Shown piece by piece: positions 1-10,206 of a DNA stretch of 64,000 nucleotides (its first letter is position 1; each line of letters opens with the position of its first letter). This DNA is from Cercozoa sp. M6MM (Eukaryota; Endomyxa: Ascetosporea): the NCBI GenBank assembly GCA_040357565.1, contig JBDODJ010000009.1; one strand, written 5' to 3'. The notes below the pieces were generated by a model, which was not told the origin of the DNA, did not search any database, and saw nothing but the letters and a program-made list of their open reading frames with translations. Both the position numbers and the translations under genes were made by a program.

Positions 1-1698
1 CAGGTGCAAGATTGTTCCTTTGTTGTCAATCAGGAGTGCGATACGGGATTCTCCTTTTTCTTTAGCGTGTTTGATGAATTGCATTATGGCAACTCTTTCT
101 GCATCATAGATAGTCGCGTTGGTGGTTTTGCCATTGCCAGATCTTAGTCTTCCATTTACTGGTTTTCCTGATGTCCAGCCGTAGCCTGCTTCGCTTCCGG
201 CAAGGCTGCCGTCAGTTGCGTACACTTGTTGTATCTCTGCTCTGTTCGAGAGGTCACGTATTAGTTGGAGCCACTTGTGCTTGTGGTGTTCAGCATCCGT
301 TTTCCGTATTGACCATGTCTCGTGTTCTCTGGGTCTGTTCACTGTCTTGATGATCCTTCCGAGAATCTTTCTCCTTCTTTGTGGTATTTCGCTCAGTTCA
401 GCGTCGGTGATCTTGCGGTTTGTGGCTGCTCTTCTCCAAGCGGAAATTGGTGTGGTGTCAGTTTGTAGACACAGTGTGCTCTCTTTAGCGTAGTGATTGA
501 TTAGTTCTGTCGCTTCTGCTCGTTCTGCCATCTCTTCGATTGTTCCTGTGTCGGTGATGGTGTACACTGCCTCGTTGGGAGAGCTCGTGGGTAGTCTCAT
601 GCAGATCCTCAAGGCGGTGCGTTGTGTTATTTCGAGTTTTCTCCTCCATTTTGTGCTGCCTATTTTGTGCCACCAGAGCGCGATGCCGTATCGAGCGCAT
701 GACAGTATCCATGCTTTGTAGATCTGTACCGCTAGGTATTGTGTGAGTCCGGACCTTGTGTATATCAGTCTTTTCAGTGTGTTGATCCTCCGAGTGATTT
801 TGTGGTGTAGTTGCTCTGCGTGTGCCTCGTATGACAGGTTTCTGTCTATGAGGAGACCTAAGATTCTCATTTTGTCTACTTGCTCGATGTCGTCTCTCTC
901 GTTGTCGTGGGACAGTGTTTTCATTCTGATTTTGAGGTCTCTGATTGTCTTCGTTCCCAGTTGAATGAACTGAGTCTTTGTAGGTGCGAATTCCATGCCG
1001 TTGCGTTTTGCCCAGGTGGTGGCTGTGTCCAAGAGGCGCTTACAAGCTTCCTGCATGTCTGATCTCTTTGTTGTCCTTACTATGATGTATGAGTCATCGG
1101 CGTATCCGACACTGTGTGCAGTGGCTACTGCTCCTTTAATTTTATAGTTACGGGGGTGTCGTTTCATGTGTTCTCCTGTTCTTTGCAGTTGTATGTGCAT
1201 GTCATCGAAGAAGGTCTTTGCGAGTAGAGGACTGCAGATGGCCCCTTGGGGAGTGCTGCCGTTGACTTGTTTGTCTGTTGATTCGGTGTCGTTTCTTCTC
1301 ACCGAGATGGTTCTGTCTGAGAGGAAGGACTCCATGAGTAGCAGTTCTTTGCCATTCACATGTTTAGACAGGGCAATGATTGCACCCTCTTTGTGGAGCT
1401 TGTCGAAGAAGCCTTTGATGTCTAGACTAATGACTGTCATGTACTCTCCTGCTTTCTTTGCCATTTCTGCCTGCTGTTGTATGTAAGCCAGTGTGTCTAG
1501 CGTTGACATGTGTTGTTTCCACCCAGATTGGTACTTGGATACATACTGTGTGTTCATTTGTTGGGATGCTCTCTCGTTCATGAGTTTGTCCAGTAGCTTG
1601 CCGAGGCACGGCAGCAGCGAGATGGGTCGGTAGGACGCTGCCTTTGTACAGTCCTTGCCAGGCTTGGGTAGCATCACTATAGTTGCATGTTTCCATGC
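1..1698 (-). pseudogene. LINE polyprotein, C-terminal part: RT and RNase H, after in-frame TAG
   Basis: This is the same frame as the upstream endonuclease, continuing after the TAG at 1699-1701, and I found no other stop down to base 1. RT motifs are visible in order: WKHATIVMLPKPGKD, SYRPISLLPCLGKLLDK, a QSGW motif, SLDIKGFFDK, GSTPQGAICSPLLA, and the catalytic GYADDS (YADD at 1093-1104). A thumb/connection region follows. The RNase H start YATDGSLAGSEAGYGW (near 222-175) carries the first catalytic Asp. The protein is cut by the window edge. It is scored as a pseudogene only because of the stop. Readthrough or a sequencing error would make it intact. Confidence 0.85.
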
Positions 1699-3792
1699 CT
1701 ACGGGAAGTACCCATGTGTGAGACAGGCATTGTAGACCTTCAGTAGCAGTTGTTTGGTCTCATCTGGTAGGTGTATGATGTGGTGGTTCATGATTTTGTC
1801 TCTGCCAGGTGCCTTGAATGGCGGGAGAGTGTTGATTGCAGCTTCCAGTTCGTCCATTGTCCATGGTTTTGGTGCTTGTTGCAGTTGTGCTGCCTGTTGT
1901 AACACCTCTTGGTGTTGTTGTGCGAATCTGTTCTCTTCGAGTACTTCATTGTTCATTGCGAATTGGGACCAGTCTAGTGTGGTTTTCTTTTGTAAGTGTT
2001 CTGCAAAGATCTCTGCGATGGCTTTGTCTTCTGAGGCACCCTCAATTGTTGAGGCTCTGGTAGCGCCATTAGTTTCTCTGTCATTGATGTTTCTCAGTAG
2101 TCGAGTGGTCTCCCCAATTGTTGTGTGTGCGTTTAGTCTGGCCACTCTCTCCTGCCATAGTGCTTGTCTATCAATGCGAAGGCTTTGTCTGAGTTGTTTT
2201 CTCATGTTTTTGAGGAGTGCTTCGAGTTCAGACGCATCTTCATTTTTGTTTTTCAGTTCCTTAATGAGTTTCATGGTGCTATATGTGTTCCTCTTGATTT
2301 TTATCGAGTCGACCGATATGCCTAAGCATGAGTGTTGGGTGATTATTTTGGTGGGTGTTGCCTCTTCTATGGCTTCCTGCATGGCTTTGGTGATGTCTTC
2401 GACTGTGTCATTGATTTGCTCGATGTTGTCCACATCTCTCTCTTGTGATAGCAGTCGGATCGATTCATGTTCTTTGTATTTTTGGAGATCTATCTTCTTG
2501 TAGTTCTTTCTCCGTATAGTGTGTTTTGGTTTACGCACTGCTCGTTCTACTGTGACCATAACAGCGTGGTGGTCGCTGTATAGGAAGTGCAGGTGATCGT
2601 AGACCGATATTGTAGATTGTGCTGAGATGACACTGTCAGCTATCGCGAGGTCTATCGTTGTTCTGGGCTTGGCCTCTGCCTCTCCTCGGACTCTGTAACT
2701 GTGGGTTGGAGTGTACTTGTTGAGTATCTCCCAGTCATTTTCAGCTATTGCTTCTTGTAGGGCAATGCCTTGCTTGTTCGCCCGCGCTGATGTGGTTCTC
2801 GTTGTACCGTTGTCTACGTGTTCCTGGGAGTATCCAGCTTGATCTCTGGTATGTGCACACCACTTGGCGTGTTTTGCATTGAGGTCGCCAAGAATGAGAC
2901 CAGGCTCCTGTGTTCTACTGTGGAATTCCTTGAAGTCAGTTGTCAGTTGCTGCATTTGTTCCTTGCAGTTTCTGTCGGTTGGGTGGATGTAAGCGTACCA
3001 TAGATGGAATCTCGTTCTCTTATGTTGTCCCACTCTTAGGTGGATGTATGAGGATGTTGCTGGGTTCCAGACACCAACTATATGTAGCAGTGCTTTGTGT
3101 TTGCTGTATATGAGTGTGCCTTCTCGGAGTGTCTTGTTGTCTTCTTTGGATAGTTTTGGCGCAATGGAGGCGACCAGTGCGTATTCGTTTAGTCTTTGCG
3201 GTGGGTTGTTGTGTCTGGTTTCACTTAAGCATACGATGTCCGGCCTTTCTTCGGGTTGTAGGCAGTATATGCTGCTCAATAGTTCTTGTTGTTTTTCCTT
3301 GTTGAAGGTGTTCACGTTTTGGTGTAGGATGCGTAAGTTTAGTTTCGTACTTCTTTCAGCGTGGTTCTGTAAGGCCCCGATCTTTGCCCGCCTGAAGGCC
3401 TGCTGTATCGTTGCCCCGTTGAGTGTGCGTCTTGCGGTGCACCTGTGCTTAACTCGTTTGTCTGCGCGTTCGTACAGTTCTTTTATTCTTTTCTGTCCTG
3501 TCTCAGGTTCCTGTATTTCTCCTTGTTCTAGCATGTATGCTCCTAGGCCTATTTCCCTCATGTCGGGTATAATTATCTCATCAATGTGACGATCGTTGTT
3601 ATTGTTGTCATCACTCTCATAGGTTTCTATTCCAATCTCTCTCATACCTGGTATCCCGATCTCGCCGTTTGGGTGGTCCCTCTCTTCTCTGTTATTCTCT
3701 GCGTGCCTTGTTCGTTTATTGCGATTGTTTACGCTCTCTGCTCCTTGTATATCAGCCAAGGCTCTGTTCCGTTTTTCTCCTATTCTAATCAT
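1699..3792 (-). CDS. LINE polyprotein, N-terminal part: APE endonuclease and start of RT
   Basis: The frame starts at the first ATG and runs 697 codons to a TAG. Residues 1-150 are charged and low in complexity. They contain two copies of a short motif, IPGMREIGIETY and IPDMREIGLGAY. From about residue 150 to 420 the apurinic endonuclease fold is recognisable: LHQN with the metal-binding Asn, CLSETR with the metal Glu, GDLNAKH with the DxN pair, TTIDLAI, and the terminal SDHHAVM with catalytic Asp-His. In the family this domain nicks target DNA for target-primed reverse transcription. The last residues before the stop (CLTHGYFP) belong to the RT N-terminal region. The reading frame resumes directly after the stop. 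Confidence 0.9.
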   Translation of the reverse strand: MIRIGEKRNRALADIQGAESVNNRNKRTRHAENNREERDHPNGEIGIPGMREIGIETYESDDNNNNDRHIDEIIIPDMREIGLGAYMLEQGEIQEPETGQKRIKELYERADKRVKHRCTARRTLNGATIQQAFRRAKIGALQNHAERSTKLNLRILHQNVNTFNKEKQQELLSSIYCLQPEERPDIVCLSETRHNNPPQRLNEYALVASIAPKLSKEDNKTLREGTLIYSKHKALLHIVGVWNPATSSYIHLRVGQHKRTRFHLWYAYIHPTDRNCKEQMQQLTTDFKEFHSRTQEPGLILGDLNAKHAKWCAHTRDQAGYSQEHVDNGTTRTTSARANKQGIALQEAIAENDWEILNKYTPTHSYRVRGEAEAKPRTTIDLAIADSVISAQSTISVYDHLHFLYSDHHAVMVTVERAVRKPKHTIRRKNYKKIDLQKYKEHESIRLLSQERDVDNIEQINDTVEDITKAMQEAIEEATPTKIITQHSCLGISVDSIKIKRNTYSTMKLIKELKNKNEDASELEALLKNMRKQLRQSLRIDRQALWQERVARLNAHTTIGETTRLLRNINDRETNGATRASTIEGASEDKAIAEIFAEHLQKKTTLDWSQFAMNNEVLEENRFAQQHQEVLQQAAQLQQAPKPWTMDELEAAINTLPPFKAPGRDKIMNHHIIHLPDETKQLLLKVYNACLTHGYFP

Positions 3793-4027
3793 CGCTTGGT
3801 GTGTATTTTTGGTAGTGGGTTCTACGGTTGTGCCTAACCGGCGGGTTCACTGACAACCGGTAGTAACACAACTAACTCGGACTGATGTACGTACACGTCG
3901 TCGCGTCCCGTCCGTCGCATTCCTTCAAATTCGACTCCTGAATTTGCATGCAAGGATGCGATGCGACCGAATTTAACGGAAAGCAATGCGGCAATCCGCT
4001 CGTTCTGTTCCATGCATTCGTCAAGGC
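3793..4027. other. Gap between LINE 5' end and STEEP1-like gene
   Basis: No coding sequence is seen. The stretch holds the short 5' leader of the LINE and an inverted-looking pair around 3836-3864 (ccgg...ccgg). No target-site duplication could be checked because the LINE's other end is outside the window. Confidence 0.4.
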
Positions 4028-4106
4028 CTAGGTGAATTCAGGCATTGGCGCGGCGTCATCCGAGTCGCTTTCGCCGTCCTCATCGTGATGCACCGACGCC
4101 ACCTGT

Positions 4107-4160
<54 letters not shown>

Positions 4161-5364
4161 ACACATACACATGCACACATGCTTATTGACGAAAGTGTGC
4201 GTACGTACCTTGACAGTGGTGCCGTCGCTCATCTTTGCAACAGGCTCTGACAGCATTGGTGGTCTGCGTTATTACACAGAGAGTGAGAGATCAAGACTGA
4301 ATGGCTTGGGTGCGCATGTTTGGAAACCTCTGGAAGACGCCCTTGTTGCGCAGCTGCGTCAGCATCGTGTCGATTCTCTTCTCGCCCGTGCTACTCAGGT
4401 ACAAGGTGATTTATATGCATACATATTTAAAATAGTATCTGTGTGTGGCGGGGCAGTACAGCATGTCGAACGACAACGCACTCGGGAAGATGAACGTAAC
4501 ATTGTCTTCCTACGTGGTACAGGAGAGAAGTAAAGGGAACAAGGTAAGAGGCACAGAGGTTCGGTACAGGAGCACACGTGAAGCCAAGCGGAGCTTCGCA
4601 CTCCTCTATTAGACAACAAAGAAGATACACATATATGATACATGCATAAATGTGTAATACACATAAATACAGACAAGACATGTGGTACCACAGAGAAGCA
4701 GCCTTCGTCGTTCGACGCTCTTTTCGGACACCTTGACTGTAACTACATTCGGAGAGGAAGAGGTATCCAGGGGGACAGGGAAGGAATGGAAGACAAAGAT
4801 ACCCGGCTCGGACGAGAGCTTGCAGTGCCACTGCGCCTGCACCTTGCGCGTGTCCAGCACGATCCATCGCTCGGGTGTGCGCTACGCAGGGGTGGAAGGG
4901 AGTAAAAAGAGTAGGGGAAAGAAAGTAATAAGAGGGGGCGGGGGGGGGGGGGTAAAAGGGAGTAAGATAACAAGTCGGAAGAGACAGCATACCGGCAGCA
5001 GACTTGTGCCGTTGTAACAGATCAGCGAGAAATTGCCGCAGACACTGCAGTAGCTGCGGCGGCGGGGGGGGGGGGGTATATGGAGTAGGGATGAAAAAAG
5101 TACAGAACCCAGGCTACCTAGGTAGCAGCGTGTCAGCAGCATTGACGTGTTGCAGATGCGAATCGAACGTCGAGTACACCTTGGAGGCTGATCGAGAGGT
5201 TGCGGCCTCGCTCACCTTCTCGGCCTCTTCCTCCTTCATCTTCTCATAGGACGCACGCGCCGCAGCCTCTTGCTCCTCCTGTAAGTCAAAAAGCAAACAC
5301 TCTCGGTGACTCACAAACGCCACAGAAAGCAAACCTTGGTTCCCGTCGGTGCCGTTGTTGACAT
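4028..5364 (-). CDS. STEEP1/CXorf56-like zinc-binding protein
   Basis: About nine short exons join in phase. The chosen start (5362-5364) gives MSTTAPTGTK followed by an acidic helical stretch. Then come YCSVCG (first CxxC), a segment LLPRTPERWIVLDTRK, ERRRLLLCEEC (second CxxC) and an acceptor-flanked VTFIF strand. A C-terminal helix contains KRIDTMLTQLRNKGV. This order matches STEEP1 (human CXorf56): YYCLCG, the LPxRPxDRxxVID segment, ER..KKC.KC and VTFIV, then IEKQLERKG. In humans the protein promotes STING exit from the ER and is also spliceosome-associated. In a protist only the ancestral role is likely. The last intron holds a (CA)n tract at 4108-4155, and the final exon encodes an acidic tail ending MPEFT. 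An alternative stop at 4291 exists if the penultimate intron is not spliced. Confidence 0.62.
4108..4155. repeat. (CA)n microsatellite in intron
   Basis: An uninterrupted CA dinucleotide array lies inside the last intron of the minus-strand STEEP1-like gene. Confidence 0.95.
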
Positions 5365-5728
5365 CGTGTTTTGTTTTCTTCCTTCGTCGACTCAAATCCG
5401 CCACAGACACTACTTATTCGTCAGTTAATCTAAGCCGACACGTGTCCAATGTCAACGCCAGTACGGATGGTGCCCAATCCCTCAAATATTCTACGCACCC
5501 TTAACAAAATTCAAGCGCATCGAGAACTGAGAAACCAAGCCCATTGAGTTTTCCAAGTGCCGCCTGTTGCTTTCGTACTTGCACTTTCAGTATAGGTGTC
5601 ATCGCAGTGTTCTCAAAGACAGAAATATGATCACTCGTCATTTGTTCAAAAAATCCTGGAATCTCACTAGTTGTTTGTTTTTTGCGATGCGCATTTAGCT
5701 GCCGACGCCTCGTGGGTTTCCGTGATAG

Positions 5729-8579
5729 ATGCGCGCGATTTTGGTGGCATGTGCGCTACTGTCGCTGTCGTGTGGCATCTATGCCGGTACTACACTACAA
5801 ACCGGGTTCATCTCCCAATCCAATAGAAGCGATTGCACGATTGCACAACAGGCTACTCGACAGCCGTGATTGCCGGTGCCAAGGAGGTATTCCCTGGCAC
5901 GCGAGATTTGTAACGGTTGCATACAATGCGTGCCACTCAGGGCATGGGCAAAGAACTCGGCTTCACTGAGGAGGACGTCGGCATCACGGGCATTCTGGTC
6001 TCGTCCATCTTGGTACAAGAGTCTGACTCACCTGGTTGGTACCTTTCACTGACTTGAGATGAGTGCCCAGGTCGGCGCCTTCTTTGCATCGATGGTTTGT
6101 GGTCCTCCCACGGATAAGTACGGACGTCGCCCGGTGTCCCTTGTACGTTGGTGTACCCTCCTAGGTATGGCTAGCTTGCAAATATATGTTCCTTTTAGGT
6201 GGCTGCTGTGGTGGCCACGGTTGCTACATTTGGCACCTTCCTCACGCCGGTACTCATTCTAAATAGACACAGATACCTAGAATGGTGCATGCGTATGTGT
6301 GTTTTTAATCAGGCATCTTGGGGTGTCTGGGCCGTGATCGTGGCGCGCTTCGTCCAGGTAGACCCTCTCGCTTAGGTTTATGTTGCTACCTTTCTGTGAC
6401 ACCTGCCTCATGTCGCAGGGCACGGCGTTGGGTGTGTTTACCTTCGCTGTTCCCGTCTATGTGTCGGTACCTTTCTACCTGCTACCCTAAGTTTTAACCG
6501 TTCACCGCTCTATCGCAGGAGTGTTCGCCTCCGCGTCTGCGTGGTGTCATGGGAACTTGTTTCCAGTTGTCACTCACCTTTGGTACCGACTCCTCTCGTC
6601 AGTTCTTGTGTTATCCGTTTGATTTTTTGTGTTGTGCGAAGGCATCTTTCTGGCCTACGTGGCCAATGTCACCCTCAAGGAGCACTGGCGATGGCAGATG
6701 GCCTTGGTATCGTCTCCTCAATTTTGTGCCTACCCTTACTGACCAATTCGGTTGCCTCGCAGTGCACAGTACCTTGCGTGGCCATGTTTTGCATTTTGCT
6801 TTTCGCCTCCGAGACGCCGCGTTGGCTCGTGGCGCAGCAGCGCGAGGAGGAGGCGCGTCCCCTGCTCGAATCCATCGTACGTTCTGTGTTGGGGGGGCAC
6901 CCATATGGGACAGGGGAGTAGCGACAGTCACAATGCAGATGGGTCTGGCTCACGCCGACGCGGAGATGGACGCCATCGCTGAGCAGGTAGTCTTTCTTCG
7001 GCCCTTTGTTAAATCTGTTTTGGATCACTGGAATTACCTAGGTGGCTCTGGCTCGTCAACGTCCGGCTCGCGGGTTCGGTAGTGTCTGATCTTTGTACTG
7101 GGGGTTATTGTCGTTGTCATTGCTGTTGTTGTTGGTGTGCAGGTGTTCTCTTCACCAAGCGCTTGCGCAAACCGTTGCTGATCGGCATCGTCCTGTGTTT
7201 CGCGCAGCAGGTAATGCTTGTGTGTCAAGCAGCGTGTTATTTCGCGCGGACGGTAGGATGATGCAATGTCTAGGCCACGGGCATCAATGCCGTGATCTTC
7301 TACGCTCCCGACATTATCGCTGATGCCGGCTTCTTCGAGTACCGCTGCACGTTAATCCCCCTCGAGATTCCAGTTTCCTCTTGAGCAGCAGCGAGAACCC
7401 GCGCGTGGATGACTACATTCTGCTGCTGATTGGTCTGTGGAACTTCCTGACCACAGTGTTCGCACTCAAGCTCGTGTCCAAGTACTCTCTTATTCTTGGA
7501 CTCTCACCTTATCAGTCACAATCGACACGTAGGTTCGGCCGACGTCCGCTGATGCTGGTGTCAGTGACGGTGATGTCACTGGCACTGTCGGTGCTTGCGG
7601 CCAGTTTCTTCCTCACTGACGATAAAGGCATCATGTAGGTTGTTGTTCGTGGGTTGGGGTAGATGTGTGCATCCATGTTTGTGGACAGCAAGGTCGGCTG
7701 GCTGGCGCCCGTGTCACTTGGTATTCCTACTGTGACTTTTCTCTATTAAACTGCATGGTGTGTTGGTGTAGGTGCACTCTTCGTGTACATTGGCTTCTTT
7801 GAGTTCGGTCCGGGTCCACTCTTCTTTTTGATGCTATCGGAGCTGTTCCCGGTAACCTCGTCTCCTGCCACCTCGTGCTTCCCATTTACCCTGTCCGCCT
7901 TTGCTATCGTGTTGTGTCTGCCAGGTGGATGTGCGTGCCGTGGCGTCCTCGCTGACCACTGCTGTTCAGTAAGCTTGTGCCAATTTTTTTCCTCAGGTAC
8001 TTGGCGTATATTCTCTGTGTGTAGGTGGGTGGTGAACATCACCGTGTCGGCTACCTTCCCGCTTCTGTCGAAACGGCTCGGTCCTGAGGTACGTTCCTCC
8101 TCACGTTGTCCGCGCGGATACATAAGTGTGTTGTGCTCACAGTGGGCCTTTGCGTTCTACGGTGGCGTTGGTGTCATCGTCGTGCTGCTGCTGGCTTCGG
8201 TCTTGGTGCCCCTTGTTTTTTTTTTGTCCATCGTGCACGTACACTGTGCATGATGCCAGTGACTCTTATGTTCTATGTGTGCATGTGTCTGTGTCGAGCA
8301 GGTCGAGACCAAGGACAAGACGCTAGAGCAGATCCAAGACGAACTGGCTGGACGAACTGCCCCTGTATCGTTGTTGTGGCTTCTTCTTGTCCCGCCATTT
8401 ATCCTGTCCTCTTTCTTCCATCAGCCGCCACCGGACGCGTTCTCGTCCTACCAGGCGCTCGACGATGTAAGTGCACCTGTCTCATTTTCATTTTGTTCAC
8501 ACTTTTTGGTGTGTGTGTGTGTGTGTGTTTATGTTTGTGTGTGTGTTTGTGTTTGTGTATGTGTGTATGTGTGTGTGTG

Positions 8580-8631
<52 letters not shown>

Positions 8632-8793
8632 TGTATGTGAAGGATGCTGCCATCACCGTGAACGACCAACGTCTCTACGTGGGTACGTTGTTTGCATTCA
8701 CGCTGTGCACGCACATGTGTCTTTTTCACTGCTCCAAAAGCAGACAGCGACTTGGCCCGCCCGTACGAAAGCACGCGCGATGAGATCTACTAA
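5729..8793 (+). CDS. Sugar-porter family MFS transporter (GLUT/hexose-transporter-like)
   Basis: About 20 small exons, separated by introns of roughly 50-60 nt, give a twelve-helix sugar porter. Visible signatures in order are CGIYAAVIAGAKE in TM1 after the first splice, GITGILVSSILVGA, and the loop 2-3 motif DKYGRRPVSL. Next come RFVQ then GTALGVFTFAVPVYVS, the post-TM6 motif SETPRWLVAQQR, and the TM7 sugar-binding motif FAQQATGINAVIFYAPDI. The loop 8-9 motif FGRRPLML follows, then FELGPGPLFF-like and the terminal ETKDKTLEQIQDEL (family PETKGKTLEEI). It is expected in the plasma membrane and moves hexoses or similar solutes; substrate and coupling cannot be told. A long GT-rich intron (8511-8638) precedes the last exons. 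The stop follows STRDEIY. Confidence 0.9.
8511..8638. repeat. (GT)n microsatellite in transporter intron
   Basis: A GT array interrupted by TTT and CAT variants fills most of an intron of the sugar transporter. Confidence 0.93.
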
Positions 8794-9271
8794 CATTTGT
8801 TCGCTCCGGAAACAGTTTCTGCTCAGATACTTTAGTTATTGTTCTGACCCTTCCAAGTACCATGCATACCGTCGTCATGCCACGTATGCACACCACTCAA
8901 CGTGAGAAGTGGCACAGACTCTCTAAACTTGACTTGCCGGGCGTTTGTTTCTGACTGTAGTCAGTTCGGTTTCAATCGAAGAATCGCGGAAACTACTGTA
9001 GATGAGTTGCCATACCAGCGCTTGACGTCACGGCATCAAAATAAAAATACCATCAGATAAATTAAAAATTGGAGACGCTCGTCGCACTCGACGTTCGGTT
9101 GACTCGCACAAACCGACGTGGCGGGATTGAACTCGACTATCGATCACTTAGTTGTCAGTGTGCACGCAATCGAGGTGACGCAGCGTCCGTGAAGAGCGCA
9201 GCGCAGGTGCAGCGCACTTTAAGACGCGATGAGTGACTCTTCCGATCTGTATTACATGAACCAACCACATA
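8794..9271. other. Intergenic, convergent 3' ends of transporter and RPA2
   Basis: No gene, tRNA or repeat is recognised. The stretch holds AT-rich 3' flanks, including an AATAAAAATA-like run near 9040 that could serve as a polyadenylation signal. Confidence 0.4.
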
Positions 9272-10019
9272 TCAGCGGAAGGAATGGACAGAGGGCACGA
9301 GAAGATACCGGAAGTGGTCGCCCAGCGTGTCGTCGCTGCTGACGGCAAAATCGAGTCGCACGTTCATGGCAGCCAGCTCGTTCGACAGGTACTGCAGCGA
9401 GTACGGCACTTGCACAGACTTGAGCTCCTTCTGGTGCGCGGGCTGCCCAGATTAACAACAACAACAAGCGTCAATACTCAAGTTGAACGAGTTCACACAA
9501 GAGCGAAACTTACGCCACAGACGGCACACACACGCGTCCGCTCAGTTCGTGCACCGCCGACACCTGTCCAAAACGTACAAATAAAGGCAAGTAAGCAGCT
9601 TGGGGGAAGGAACACGCACCGGCAAAGGCAGCGCCTACACGACGCTTCTGCGCCACGGGCGCCAGCATTGAGCCTGCACACGATACATATACATAAGCAC
9701 ATACGACAATATGGGGACACGAGGAAGCAGCGTACCGCATCGACGGCAGACATGCGTGGTGGCGTAGTCACTGCAGTTGGCCAGTCGGTCCTTGAGCAGG
9801 AAGGACGTGCCGTGACCGATGAGAGCGTCGCGCTCCATCTCGCCAAATCGCACGCCACCCTTGTTCTTGCGGCCCTACCCACATACACAGAAATATAATT
9901 CATATACGGACATTCATAGCATGCATGGACTACCTTGACAGGCTGTCGTGTCTGCATGTTTACTGGACCGAGTGCGCGCACCTGGGCCTTATCCTGTCAC
10001 CCGCCAGAATACACATGTC

Positions 10020-10063
<44 letters not shown>

Positions 10064-10172
10064 GGGGGGGGGNNNNNNNNNNNNNNNNNNNNNNNNNNNN
10101 NNNNNNNNNNNNNNNNNNNNNNNNNNNNNNNNNNNNNNNNNNNNNNNNNNNNNNNNNNNNNNNNNNNNNNNN

Positions 10173-10206
<34 letters not shown>

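Larger units (their letters stand above)
1..3792 (-). mobile_element. Non-LTR (LINE-type) retrotransposon, 3' end beyond window
   Basis: The minus strand carries a single long reading frame with the domain order of an autonomous LINE. An APE-type endonuclease comes first, then a reverse transcriptase, then an RNase H domain that continues past base 1. RNase H after the RT is typical of I/R1/LOA/Tad-like LINE groups, not of L1. No LTR, tyrosine recombinase or separate ORF1 is visible. Only about 235 bases separate the first ATG from the neighbouring STEEP1-like gene, so the copy is either 5' truncated or a one-ORF element. The frame is open except for one TAG at 1699-1701, so this looks like a young copy with one disabling change. 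Confidence 0.93.

Noticed and set aside
1754..2503. Plus-strand open frame of about 250 codons opposite the LINE
   Set aside because: It is the antisense shadow of the endonuclease/RT frame. Its serine/cysteine-rich composition has no domain, and the minus frame carries catalytic motifs.
4291..4293. TGA as the stop of the STEEP1-like gene
   Set aside because: Splicing from the GTTTCC donor to the CGCAG acceptor continues in phase into two further exons with an acidic tail. I could not exclude the shorter form.
8511..8638. Open frames coding for alternating Cys-Val or Thr-His across GT arrays, here and at the other GT tracts
   Set aside because: These are translations of (GT)n in introns. 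The flanking exons of real genes splice around them.
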